This document shows, in pieces, positions 7,751 to 15,073 of a stretch of 22,424 nucleotides of DNA (positions are counted from its first letter, which is position 1; every line of letters starts with the position of its first letter). Origin of the DNA: Bacteroidales bacterium Bact_23 (GTDB lineage: Bacteria; Bacteroidota; Bacteroidia; Bacteroidales; Lentimicrobiaceae); NCBI GenBank assembly GCA_001603685.1, contig LUZO01000017.1:1-22424 (forward strand), in the 5' to 3' direction. Under the pieces are notes generated by a model. The model had not been told where the DNA came from, ran no database searches, and was given only the letters and a program-made list of their open reading frames with translations. A program made the position numbers and the translations under genes.

Positions 7751-9601
7751 ATGAAAACGATCCTGATATTCCGAAAACCGGGGCTGGATGAAATTGAAGA
7801 GATCAGGAAGCTTAACAAACCTGATGCCTGTCGCATTTATTGCCTGCCAGGGCTCATTGAACCTGAAGATTTTCCGGATTATCAACTTATGCCGATGCCG
7901 GGAGAACTTATCCGTGAGGCTGACCGTGAACTCTTATCCGGAATCCTGGAGTTTGGTGACCGTCTGGCCGGAGAGTCGAGCGTTGGTGAGTTGCTGAATC
8001 TGGAGGGTTTGCCGCTGTGGCACTATCAGCGGTTCAGAATATATTTCAGGCTTCAGCCGGTTTTCAGGATCCGGAAAGTTGTGAAATACTTCAGCCGGGA
8101 AGATGGAGGCGTATTGGTTTATTGCAGCTTTCCGCCCGCTAAATTTCAGGACTGCATCTCACCCGGTACTGTCATCAGTTCGCGTAACGAAGGGGTAAAA
8201 CAGAAGAAGAATTACAAAGCCCTGATAAATTATGCCATATTTTTTATCCTTAGGGTATTGATAGGGTTTATTCGGCCCGTTGGTTCAAAAAAGCGGAATC
8301 ATCTGATAGTGGACCGTGCTTTCAGGCAAAATTGCAAGCATCTGATTACCCTGGAACCAAAGCTGGATAATTATATTCTCTCGCCCTTGTTTGATCTTTC
8401 GGGTGATGATTTTATGATTCTATCGGAGGTTGAGCCTCCCAAAACCAGTGGAGGCTCGAATTTTCGCCTGCAAATGGAATATTTTAACGGGCAGGGCAGG
8501 GGAGGCAAAACGCTGTATGGAGAATATATACTGTTCAGAGGGCTGCTTTCAGCACGGCTCTACGGCAGGCGAAAACGCCTGATTGCCTTGATGGGAGAAG
8601 CATTGAAAAGAATTGAACTTCTCGGGAAGTCAGGTGAGGAGAAGCTCATATATGAATCGTTTCTGGAGCTGAGCCGGACCAATGCTTTCTTTATCACCAA
8701 ACACCTGGCGTATTGCCGGTATTTTAAAACGCATCGTTTTGCAACCGTTTCATCCATCGACGAAAACAGTCCTGCAACCCGCTGTATCCTGGATGCAGCC
8801 AGGGCTTACGGCAGCAGGATTGTCGGGATACAGCACGGAAACATCGGAGATGCCCAGCCGGCCTATATTTACACAAATACGGACCGGAAAAACAGCATTA
8901 TGGCCGATCTCACCCTGGTTTGGGGCAGTTACTGGAAACATGTGCTGGTTACGCGGGGCAACTTCAGCCCGGAAGCGGTTGTTGTTACCGGCCAGATGCG
9001 TACGGATTTGATACCCAAGCTTCTGGCAAAGTCAGCTGAATTCAGGGCTAAATTCACCGCCAAACCTAATCTGGCGGTATTTGCCTCTCAGCCAATGCCC
9101 GATAAAGCGCTGCGCTGGCAGGCTGCCTATGATGTTTTTTCCGCATTCCGCGATCTGGAAGATACTGAGCTGGTGGTGAAACTGCATCCTGCCGAGCGGG
9201 ATTCGGTGGACTATTACGGTGAAATTGCCCGGAAGGCCGGCCTTAATCGGGTGAGAATTCTCTACGATGTCGATCTGTATGAACTTCTTGCCGCCTGCGA
9301 CCTGCTGATTACCTGTTATTCCACGGTTGGCGGCGAGGCGGTCTATTTCGGCAAGCCGCTGATTATCCTGGATCATCATGGTGATGACCTGTTGGGTTAC
9401 CATGCCGAAGGGGTAGCCTGGCAGGCGAAGGATGCCGGGCAATTAAAGGTCATATCGGAAGGTGTGCTTCAGCAGAACCTGGTGCCTGATCCGGAAAAAT
9501 ACCGTGAATTTATTAGCCGGTATGCCTATGCCATCGACGGAGCTGCCACTCAGCGTACGCTTTCTGCCATCAGAGCGGCAGGAGACGGTGTTTCGCATTG
9601 A
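7751..9601 (+). CDS. Putative GT-B glycosyltransferase / surface-carbohydrate biosynthesis protein, candidate nonulosonate transferase
   Basis: 616 residues from the ATG at 7751 (MKTILIFRKPG...); the frame stays open to an ATG at 7643 (652 residues), but those extra residues look non-conserved. No signal peptide; one hydrophobic stretch at about 158-174 may touch the membrane. The C-terminal half resembles GT-B enzymes of the capsule, polysialyltransferase and CDP-glycerol transferase type: GIQHGNIGDAQ (359-369), KLHPAERD (477-484) and CDLLITCYSTVGGEAVYFGKP (516-536). HP and S/T motifs of this kind bind the CMP moiety in known bacterial sialyltransferases, as family knowledge. The N-terminal half is not recognised. 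It converges on the neuA-type gene with a 32-base overlap, so attaching the CMP-activated sugar is a reasonable inference but unproven. It could instead be another capsule transferase. Confidence 0.75.
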   Translation: MKTILIFRKPGLDEIEEIRKLNKPDACRIYCLPGLIEPEDFPDYQLMPMPGELIREADRELLSGILEFGDRLAGESSVGELLNLEGLPLWHYQRFRIYFRLQPVFRIRKVVKYFSREDGGVLVYCSFPPAKFQDCISPGTVISSRNEGVKQKKNYKALINYAIFFILRVLIGFIRPVGSKKRNHLIVDRAFRQNCKHLITLEPKLDNYILSPLFDLSGDDFMILSEVEPPKTSGGSNFRLQMEYFNGQGRGGKTLYGEYILFRGLLSARLYGRRKRLIALMGEALKRIELLGKSGEEKLIYESFLELSRTNAFFITKHLAYCRYFKTHRFATVSSIDENSPATRCILDAARAYGSRIVGIQHGNIGDAQPAYIYTNTDRKNSIMADLTLVWGSYWKHVLVTRGNFSPEAVVVTGQMRTDLIPKLLAKSAEFRAKFTAKPNLAVFASQPMPDKALRWQAAYDVFSAFRDLEDTELVVKLHPAERDSVDYYGEIARKAGLNRVRILYDVDLYELLAACDLLITCYSTVGGEAVYFGKPLIILDHHGDDLLGYHAEGVAWQAKDAGQLKVISEGVLQQNLVPDPEKYREFISRYAYAIDGAATQRTLSAIRAAGDGVSH

Positions 9602-10265
9602 GAAACTCCGCATATTCCCAGTCGGACGGCGTATCCAGATCCGCGGAATGCAATTCATCCATTACAAATTTCACCACTTTTTTAAATTCATGCAATGGGG
9701 ATTGCAGCAGTGACCTGACATTGATGACATAGATGGCGCCGTTGTATTCCCAAACCGGCGGGCAGTCCTGCCTCCGGAGAAAATTTCCCTGTTTCGATTT
9801 CTCAAGATAGCCTTCGCTGTTCTCCTCAAAAAGGACAAAATAAGGGTTGGATTTTGATTCCTTTACTGAAACCACCATGTCCACTGATGGGCTGAACAGT
9901 GCAAAAGCGCTTTCGATGTGTTCAGGAAGGCGGAAAGGCGAGGTTGGCTGAAGCAGGAGTATTCTTTCGTAAACGGATCCGGATGCCTGATAATGCTTCA
10001 GGGCATGAAGCAACACTTCATACATGCCCGACTGGTCGGTGGCGAGCGATTCAGGGCGAATGAACGGTACTTTGTATCCGGCTGAATCAGCCACTGCCGC
10101 GATCTCAGGGCTGTCGGTACTTATGCAGATATCCTTATCCGCCGCGAAGCGCCGGGCCAGTTCCAGGGTATGAAGTATCAGCGGTTTGCCGGCAAACGGA
10201 CGGATGTTCTTCCCGGGTATCCCTTTTGATCCTCCCCTTGCCGGGATGATGGTTAAGGTTCTCAT
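9570..10265 (-). CDS. neuA: CMP-nonulosonate (sialic/legionaminic acid) cytidylyltransferase, NeuA family
   Basis: Activates a nine-carbon 2-keto acid with CTP to the CMP-sugar used by transferases. 231 residues, a single nucleotidyltransferase domain without the esterase or HAD extension seen in some relatives. Motifs: IPARGGSKGIPGKN (7-20, CTP loop), STDS (49-52), RPESLATD (70-77), LQPTSPFR (105-112), RRQDCPP (164-170), NGAIYV (175-180) and SADLDTPSDW (207-216), where Asp209 and Asp211 fit the metal ligands. The start at 10265 overlaps the upstream stop as ATGA; a longer in-frame start at 10334 would lie within the previous gene. Last gene of the operon. Whether the natural substrate is Neu5Ac, legionaminate or another acid cannot be read off. 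Confidence 0.92.
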   Translation of the reverse strand: MRTLTIIPARGGSKGIPGKNIRPFAGKPLILHTLELARRFAADKDICISTDSPEIAAVADSAGYKVPFIRPESLATDQSGMYEVLLHALKHYQASGSVYERILLLQPTSPFRLPEHIESAFALFSPSVDMVVSVKESKSNPYFVLFEENSEGYLEKSKQGNFLRRQDCPPVWEYNGAIYVINVRSLLQSPLHEFKKVVKFVMDELHSADLDTPSDWEYAEFLNAKHRLLPL

Positions 10266-11317
10266 AAAAATCGCAGGTGTTTGATTTCTTCCCTCGCTTT
10301 TTCCAGATCTTCTTTTCTTCCCAGGTCCATCCAAAAGCCATGAATGGGATACTGAATGATTTTTTCATTGTTACCGAGCAAATTATCCATAAGATCGGTG
10401 GCATGAAAGGTGCTTTCAAGCGGAATACGCCTTGCCAGCCTGTTCCTGATAAGGTAAATGCCTGCGTTGGTATAATAGGTGTACTGAGGCTTTTCCCTGA
10501 AAGAGAGAACCCGGTTCTGTTCGGTTTCAAGCACTGCAAACGGCATGTTGACCTTATAGGGAACCGATGCTACAGCCATTTCCGCCTGCTGGGCCTCAAA
10601 CTCGCTGAAGAAATCTTCCAGATCAATGTTGGTAAGCACATCCGCGTTCATTACCAGAATGCTTCCGAAATTGAGATGGCTGATCATGGAGAGGGCGCCC
10701 AGCGTACCCAGAGGCCTCTTTTCTTCAAGGTAATTGATCTCAATTCCTTTCCGGGAACCATCGCCAAAATAATCTCTGATCTGGCTGCCAAGGTAATTGA
10801 TTGAAATGTTGATTCTGGTCATCCCAAAGTTCACCAGGTGGTCAATGTTGTGTTCCAGGATGGGTTTATCCCCAACCATAAGCAAAGGCTTGGGAGTGCT
10901 ATCGGTAAGCGGCCTCAGGCGCTCGCCCCGCCCACCGGCCATCAGCAAAACATCGCAGGGCAGTATGGATCTGAGTTTGGTAAGATCGGCCAGCCTGATG
11001 ATGTGATTATGCTCATCGACCAGCGGTACCATCTTTATCCTCTTCTCCCTTAGACCCTTTATCTGAATGAGCGTAAACTCATGCTGTTTCAGTGACCGGA
11101 AACCCGGATTCATGAAATTCCTGACTTCGTCATCCAGGGAGAATTCCTTCAGCAGACCCCGGCGCACATCCCCGTCAGTCAGGGTGCCGACCAGCTGATG
11201 CTGATCGTTCAGAACGAAAATCGTCAGGTTGTCGGGAACTTCGTTCAGTTTGCCCAGTGCCTGCCTTAACGGAAGGTGTTCGTTGATGGTGTGTTTCTCA
11301 ATGTCCGGTAAACTCAT
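10262..11317 (-). CDS. CBS-domain sugar-1-phosphate nucleotidyltransferase, PtmE-like
   Basis: 351 residues: two N-terminal CBS domains (about 10-66 with TDGDVRRGLL at 47-56, and 67-117), then an NTP-transferase domain from 121 with LMAGGRGERLRPLTD (125-139), KPLL (143-146), PLGTLGAL (202-209), NADVLT (224-229) and GFWMDLGRKEDLEKA (327-341). This architecture is that of PtmE of Campylobacter, which makes GDP-glucosamine from glucosamine-1-phosphate in the legionaminic acid route. The CBS pair may bind an adenine nucleotide or the end product. It overlaps neuC by 20 bases and neuA by 4. The nucleotide used (GTP or UTP) cannot be judged from sequence, so a general hexose-1-phosphate nucleotidyltransferase remains possible. 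Confidence 0.85.
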   Translation of the reverse strand: MSLPDIEKHTINEHLPLRQALGKLNEVPDNLTIFVLNDQHQLVGTLTDGDVRRGLLKEFSLDDEVRNFMNPGFRSLKQHEFTLIQIKGLREKRIKMVPLVDEHNHIIRLADLTKLRSILPCDVLLMAGGRGERLRPLTDSTPKPLLMVGDKPILEHNIDHLVNFGMTRINISINYLGSQIRDYFGDGSRKGIEINYLEEKRPLGTLGALSMISHLNFGSILVMNADVLTNIDLEDFFSEFEAQQAEMAVASVPYKVNMPFAVLETEQNRVLSFREKPQYTYYTNAGIYLIRNRLARRIPLESTFHATDLMDNLLGNNEKIIQYPIHGFWMDLGRKEDLEKAREEIKHLRFL

Positions 11318-12407
11318 TTTTAAGTATTTTGATCATTTTTGCCGCTGCATCCCCTTTGCCGTAAACCGGCTCAAACTCCGGAACCGGGAGGCCGGCGATT
11401 CTTCGTGCGGTTTCTGCAATGGAAACAGGGTTAAATTCGAGGTCAATGATGTTTGGAGTCCTGATTCTTCCTTTTTGTCTGTCACCCAGGTTAATTACCC
11501 ACTTCGGGAAATATGAGGCATCATAAAAACCGCTGGATGTGTTGCCTATCAGCATGCTGGAGTATTTCATGCAACTCAGGTATCCAATGGATCCAAGGTT
11601 TTCGAAAAGGTATACGCCCTTGCGGAGTTGGGTCAGCTGCTGCAGTTTTTCCCTGATAACCATTCCGAAGGTATCGGCGTTAGGCATGGTGATGACCAGC
11701 TGAAAATCGGGGAGGAGCATCAATGCCTCCTTAAAAGCTTCGGCCAGCAGGGAGTTCTTTTCGTATGATACCGTTTCCGGATGCAGGGTTGAAAGGATGG
11801 TTGGCTGATTCAGATCAACTCCGAAGCGATCTCTGAATTCATCCTTTCCCGGCAATTCGAGGGATGCCAGCAGATCGATACCCAGTGCTCCGGTGTTGAA
11901 AACAAGGTTGCCGTCGCCCCTGATCTGGATGATGCGCTCTTTATAGGCTTCTGCACAGGCGAAATGGATGGACGACATCAGGGTTATTGAATGCCGGAAG
12001 GCATCGTCGATGGCTCCGAGGGTGGTTTCGCCACCGTGAATATGCCCGAAACGGACATTGAAAGGCACCCCCGATACAACTGCGGCAAACATTTCAAACC
12101 GGTCACCGAGAGCGAGAACCAGGTCGTACCTGCTTTCTTCCCAAATCCGGCTGAATGCCTGCGTGGTTCTCCCGATTGCGGAGGATATTTCACCCGGGCT
12201 GTCATTGGCCGGCATCACATCAATGCGGTGGCCGATGGTAAATCCATCCTTTTCAATCAGATCTATGCTTCTGCCGAATGCCTCTGATAAGTGAGAGCCA
12301 AAAACAATCAGGCGCATGTCGAAAAAGGGATCGGCTTCCATGGCCCTCAGCAGAGGGAGATAGATCCCGTAATCGGCACGCGAACTGGTAAGAACAGCGA
12401 TTTTCAC
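11298..12407 (-). CDS. neuC: Hydrolysing UDP-sugar 2-epimerase, NeuC/LegG family
   Basis: Releases UDP while inverting C2, giving ManNAc from UDP-GlcNAc (NeuC) or the 2,4-diacetamido-6-deoxymannose from its bacillosamine analogue (LegG). 369 residues. Motifs: TSSRADYGIY (7-16), LALGDRFEM (98-106), HIHGGETTLGAID (122-134), TLHPET (207-212), MPNAD (241-245), GNTSSG (288-293) and NLGDRQKGR (306-314), all typical of the hydrolysing rather than WecB type. The start codon is GTG, overlapping the neuB stop as GTGA, a four-base coupling junction. NeuC and LegG are too alike to separate by eye. A separate non-hydrolysing WecB lies at 16783-17883, so the two epimerases feed different sugars. Confidence 0.92.
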   Translation of the reverse strand: MKIAVLTSSRADYGIYLPLLRAMEADPFFDMRLIVFGSHLSEAFGRSIDLIEKDGFTIGHRIDVMPANDSPGEISSAIGRTTQAFSRIWEESRYDLVLALGDRFEMFAAVVSGVPFNVRFGHIHGGETTLGAIDDAFRHSITLMSSIHFACAEAYKERIIQIRGDGNLVFNTGALGIDLLASLELPGKDEFRDRFGVDLNQPTILSTLHPETVSYEKNSLLAEAFKEALMLLPDFQLVITMPNADTFGMVIREKLQQLTQLRKGVYLFENLGSIGYLSCMKYSSMLIGNTSSGFYDASYFPKWVINLGDRQKGRIRTPNIIDLEFNPVSIAETARRIAGLPVPEFEPVYGKGDAAAKMIKILKNEFTGH

Positions 12408-13426
12408 AGCAGATGTTCAGTTTTTAATTGTGTATCGGCTTTTAGCTCAGTTTTTAATCTCTTTCCGATGATGGTGTCCATCAGCATCGGACTGATTCCG
12501 TCGCCCGGCCTTTTCATAATCAGATCCTCACCGGTAAGCGTATGTCCGGCGGGAAGGTCTTTGGACAGATGGATGCTTTTGCGGGCAGCCACTCTGTTTC
12601 TTATTTCCGAAACGGTTGGCTCCTTGATTCCGCTTCCCAGGGCGGTTTCAACATTTCTGATGGCAGTAACCATGGCTGCAAGTTCAAGGGGCTCAAGCGA
12701 AGCCTTGTGGTCGGGGCCTGGAAGGTCGCGGCTGATGGTAAAGTGCTTTTCTATCACTGTTGCTCCAAGAGCTACAGCGGCAACGGGGATTACAATGCCT
12801 TCCGTATGATCGGAGTAGCCGGTCTTTACTTTAAAGGTTTCCCCGATTGCCTGCATGGCCTTCAGGTTTACCTCTTCCAGCGGAGCGGGGTATTCGGTTG
12901 TGCAATGCAATACCGTGATAAGCCCGGCGGGAATTCCGTTTTGTTTCAGAATATCCAGGGCTTCCCCGATCTCTTCGATGGTAGCCATCCCGGTGGACAT
13001 AATCACAGGCTTCCCAAATCCCGCGATTTTGCGCAGTAAGGGGAGGTTTGTAATTTCACCCGAAGGGATTTTGAATAACTCAAGGCCGAGTTCATTCAGA
13101 AGATCCAGGCTCTCAAGGTCAAATGCCGTTGAAAGGAATTTGATGTTGTGCTTATTACAGTGTTTGATCAGGTGAAGATGGGCTTCCCTGTTAAGTTCGA
13201 GTCTGGTCAGCATCTGAAGTTGCGTTTCGCCTGCCGCACTTTCCTCGTTTGCTTTCTGGTAGCCGGCTTTTTCGGCGTTTGCCGTTACCAGTTTTGCCGC
13301 CCTGAAGGTCTGGAATTTCACGAAATCAGCTCCGGCACCGGCTGCAGCTTCAATCAGCTGTTCGGCAAGTCGAAGGTCGCCATTGTGGTTAACGCCGGCT
13401 TCAGCAATGATGACGGTTCTATACAT
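12404..13426 (-). CDS. neuB: Nonulosonate synthase, NeuB family
   Basis: Condenses PEP with a six-carbon N-acyl-mannosamine-type sugar to give a nine-carbon sialic-type acid and phosphate. 340 residues from the ATG at 13426 (MYRTVIIAEAGVNHNG); a frame reaching 13480 would add 18 residues inside neuD. The barrel carries AEAGVNHNG (8-16), KFQT (37-40), KIPSGE (119-124), STG (144-146), HCTTEYP (174-180), GYSDHT (203-208), EKHFT (226-230) and PGPDHKASL (236-244), covering the metal and PEP sites. The C-terminal SAF (antifreeze-like) domain runs from about 283 to 340 and covers the partner's active site in known dimers. It overlaps neuD by eight bases. Distinguishing Neu5Ac, legionaminate or 9-phosphate synthases needs a tree. 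Confidence 0.94.
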   Translation of the reverse strand: MYRTVIIAEAGVNHNGDLRLAEQLIEAAAGAGADFVKFQTFRAAKLVTANAEKAGYQKANEESAAGETQLQMLTRLELNREAHLHLIKHCNKHNIKFLSTAFDLESLDLLNELGLELFKIPSGEITNLPLLRKIAGFGKPVIMSTGMATIEEIGEALDILKQNGIPAGLITVLHCTTEYPAPLEEVNLKAMQAIGETFKVKTGYSDHTEGIVIPVAAVALGATVIEKHFTISRDLPGPDHKASLEPLELAAMVTAIRNVETALGSGIKEPTVSEIRNRVAARKSIHLSKDLPAGHTLTGEDLIMKRPGDGISPMLMDTIIGKRLKTELKADTQLKTEHLL

Positions 13427-14069
13427 AAGTTCGCCCGATAACGGATGCGGGATTTCCGAAATATTTGTGATTATTGCCAATGCTCTTGACCAGAACGGCA
13501 GCCGCTCCGATCAGGTTATCATCCCCAACCGTGATGTTGTTGAGAATGGTGGAATTGGTGCCGATGAAGTTGTTGTCTCCGATCCGGCAGTTGCCGTTGA
13601 TAACGCTGCCGGTTGAGATGTGGTTGTTAAAACCCACAATTGTGTCGTGCTCAATGATGCAGGAAGTGTTTAAAATGCAGTTCGGGCCGATTTCAGCGCC
13701 TGCATTTACCATCACAAAGGGCATAACTATCGTGCCGGCCCCCAGTCTGGCCCTTCCTGAAATATGGGCTTTCGGCGAAATAATAACCGGCAGGTGACAT
13801 TCGTGAGCCATCAGCTTATCATAAAGGGCCCAGCGCGGCCGTGAATTTCTGATGTGGCCGACGGTTATGAAAAAATGTTTGTATTGTTTCGCCAGTTGCG
13901 GAATGTCGTCGTCATTGGCAATCACCTCATAACCTGATATTTTTTCATGCAGCATCTCCGGCTGATCTACTATTCCGGCAATATGAAACCGGCCTTCAGT
14001 TTCAATCACATCAATGACCGACTTGCAATGGCCGCCCCCGCCAAACAATACAATTTCTTCTTTTTTCAT
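13419..14069 (-). CDS. neuD: NeuD/PglD-family sugar acyltransferase
   Basis: 216 residues. The N-terminal nucleotide-sugar binding part has the glycine loop LFGGGGHCKSVIDV (8-21); the C-terminal left-handed beta-helix (about 95-212) shows hexapeptide repeats such as ISGRARLGAG, IGPNCILN and VGDDNLIG. His141 in CIIEHD fits the catalytic base of PglD. Relatives N-acetylate a UDP- or GDP-linked 4-amino-6-deoxy sugar (PglD, LegH) or O-acetylate sialic acid (NeuD). The second possibility suits a NeuNAc pathway, the first a legionaminic one. It starts a chain of overlapping genes and has its own possible -7 element. The ending GNPASVIGR is usual for this fold. Confidence 0.9.
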   Translation of the reverse strand: MKKEEIVLFGGGGHCKSVIDVIETEGRFHIAGIVDQPEMLHEKISGYEVIANDDDIPQLAKQYKHFFITVGHIRNSRPRWALYDKLMAHECHLPVIISPKAHISGRARLGAGTIVMPFVMVNAGAEIGPNCILNTSCIIEHDTIVGFNNHISTGSVINGNCRIGDNNFIGTNSTILNNITVGDDNLIGAAAVLVKSIGNNHKYFGNPASVIGRTYV

Positions 14070-14095
14070 TTTAGGGTATTCTGTATGAAATGGTA

Positions 14096-14114
14096 ACAGG
14101 TGATTGCTACCTGT
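14096..14114. repeat. Short inverted repeat in the neuD leader
   Basis: ACAGGT (14096-14101) and ACCTGT (14109-14114) form a 6-bp inverted repeat around a seven-base loop. It lies between the -7 element at 14122-14129 and the neuD ATG, so it would form the very 5' end of that transcript. It could be an operator half-site pair or an mRNA-stabilising hairpin; the short length leaves chance possible. Confidence 0.3.
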
Positions 14115-14121
14115 GAAACTG

Positions 14122-14129
14122 CAAATTTA
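14122..14129 (-). promoter_or_regulatory. Possible internal promoter before neuD
   Basis: The minus strand reads TAAATTTG, fitting TAnnTTTG, 52 bases before the neuD ATG inside the 109-base gap after the HAD gene. No -33 TTTG is evident. It would let neuDBC-CBS-neuA be expressed without the HAD gene. Confidence 0.4.
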
Positions 14130-14178
14130 ACAATAGTTTCGGTAGAATGCGTCAGTCTTAAGCCCGATGAACCAGTCA

Positions 14179-14706
14179 TTAATAGGTGAATTTTGTTATG
14201 TTCCGGGTGTACTCCTCAATTACCTGGTTAAAAATTCCCTTCCTTTTGGCTATTTCTTCGCAAAACTCCCTGAAGACTCCGTTGCCGCTCGTTTTTGAAA
14301 GGGTTACGGTTGCATTTTCCTTCAACAATTGCATGGCATTTGCAGGCACCGCACTGAAACCGGCGGCACGGATCAGAGGCAGATCGTTCAGATCGTCACC
14401 GATAAAAGCGGCCTGCGAAAGGTTCAGGTCGAACTTTTTCAGTATCTGTTCCGCCATATAAAGTTTGTTTCTAACGCCGGTATAGAGGTGGGCCACCTTC
14501 AGGCGTTCCATTCTGTGTTTAAGGCTGGTGTTGTCTTCACCGGTCAGGATAATCAGCGGAAGTTGCATGATTTTGAGCAAAACAACGCCGATGCTGTCCT
14601 CGCCTGAATAGGCTCTGAAATGGCTTCCGTCTTCGCCGATATAGATCTTCCGGTCGGTCCATACCCCGTCAACATCTGAAAGTACGATTCTGATATCTGA
14701 CATCAT
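14179..14706 (-). CDS. KdsC-like HAD phosphatase
   Basis: 175 residues of the small, cap-less HAD subfamily that includes KDO-8-phosphate phosphatase and the nonulosonate-9-phosphate phosphatases. Motifs: LSDVDGVWTD (9-18; Asp11 nucleophile, Asp13), LTGED (54-58; Thr55), Lys81 in VRNKL, and FIGDDLNDLPL (101-111) for magnesium. SGNGVFREFCEE (140-151) matches the KdsC C-terminal loop. Where KdsC has DGxGI, this protein has DSIG (37-40), and motif II lacks the SGR form, more like HAD domains fused to animal CMP-sialate synthetases. Likely substrate is a sugar-acid phosphate linked to this operon. It is the first gene; neuD follows after 109 bases. Two ATGs stand side by side (14706, 14703). Confidence 0.88.
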   Translation of the reverse strand: MMSDIRIVLSDVDGVWTDRKIYIGEDGSHFRAYSGEDSIGVVLLKIMQLPLIILTGEDNTSLKHRMERLKVAHLYTGVRNKLYMAEQILKKFDLNLSQAAFIGDDLNDLPLIRAAGFSAVPANAMQLLKENATVTLSKTSGNGVFREFCEEIAKRKGIFNQVIEEYTRNITKFTY

Positions 14707-14710
14707 AACA

Positions 14711-14718
14711 CAAATATA
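14711..14718 (-). promoter_or_regulatory. -7 element at the head of the nonulosonate operon
   Basis: The minus strand reads TATATTTG, matching TAnnTTTG, and ends only four bases before the first ATG of the HAD gene (14706). Transcription would begin at or next to the start codon, implying a leaderless message or use of another promoter. A -33 TTTG is not evident. Confidence 0.4.
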
Positions 14719-14810
14719 ATTACTTCTGAAGGTTTTTCATGCATCAAAGAGCCGGGTGAATTCAGGTTTTTAATGCAGCTTGCCCGTTGTAATTAATTGT
14801 AAATGTAGTT

Positions 14811-14840
14811 GATTTGGAGATAAGAAGTCAAATCTTTTTT
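14811..14840 (+). terminator. Weak terminator-like hairpin without an upstream gene
   Basis: GATTTG (14811-14816) pairs with CAAATC (14829-14834) and is followed by six T (14835-14840). The six-pair, AT-rich stem is weak, and no plus-strand gene precedes it within 5 kb except the one ending at 9601. Either chance or the end of an unseen small RNA. Confidence 0.2.
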
Positions 14841-14904
14841 GGGAATAAGGTCAAAGTCCGGATTCTTTGGAAATTACCGGATTACAAACCCGTTAAGTCA
14901 GTAT

Positions 14905-14937
14905 AAAAACCTTTCTTCCAACTAAGGAATGGTTTTT
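14905..14937. terminator. Orphan hairpin with T tract
   Basis: AAAAACC (14905-14911) pairs with GGTTTTT (14931-14937), and an inner TTCC/GGAA pair (14916-14919, 14926-14929) closes a six-base loop. It can be read as a terminator on either strand, yet lies between divergent genes. No recognised transcript leads into it. Confidence 0.3.
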
Positions 14938-15065
14938 TGGAGAAATAAACTGCTTTCATTTTCTTTGCGATTTCCTAATTCAAAACAAATTCATTTTCAG
15001 GGTAGTAAGTATTGGTGCACTTAATCCGTTGCCTCAGCCTGTCCATAGCCTACGGGAATTTCTCG

Positions 15066-15073
15066 TACCTTTG
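15066..15073 (+). promoter_or_regulatory. -7 element of gpsA-family gene
   Basis: TACCTTTG fits TAnnTTTG and ends 22 bases before the ATG at 15096, the same distance as at the flippase and rpmH promoters. It lies within the longer open frame and supports the shorter protein. No good -33 box is seen. Confidence 0.5.

Noticed and set aside
10277..10804. 175-codon plus-strand open frame opposite the CBS-nucleotidyltransferase gene
   Set aside because: Antisense to a strongly conserved gene; no recognisable motif.
12291..12809. 172-codon plus-strand frame over neuC/neuB
   Set aside because: Antisense to two conserved enzymes, low-complexity Ser-rich peptide.
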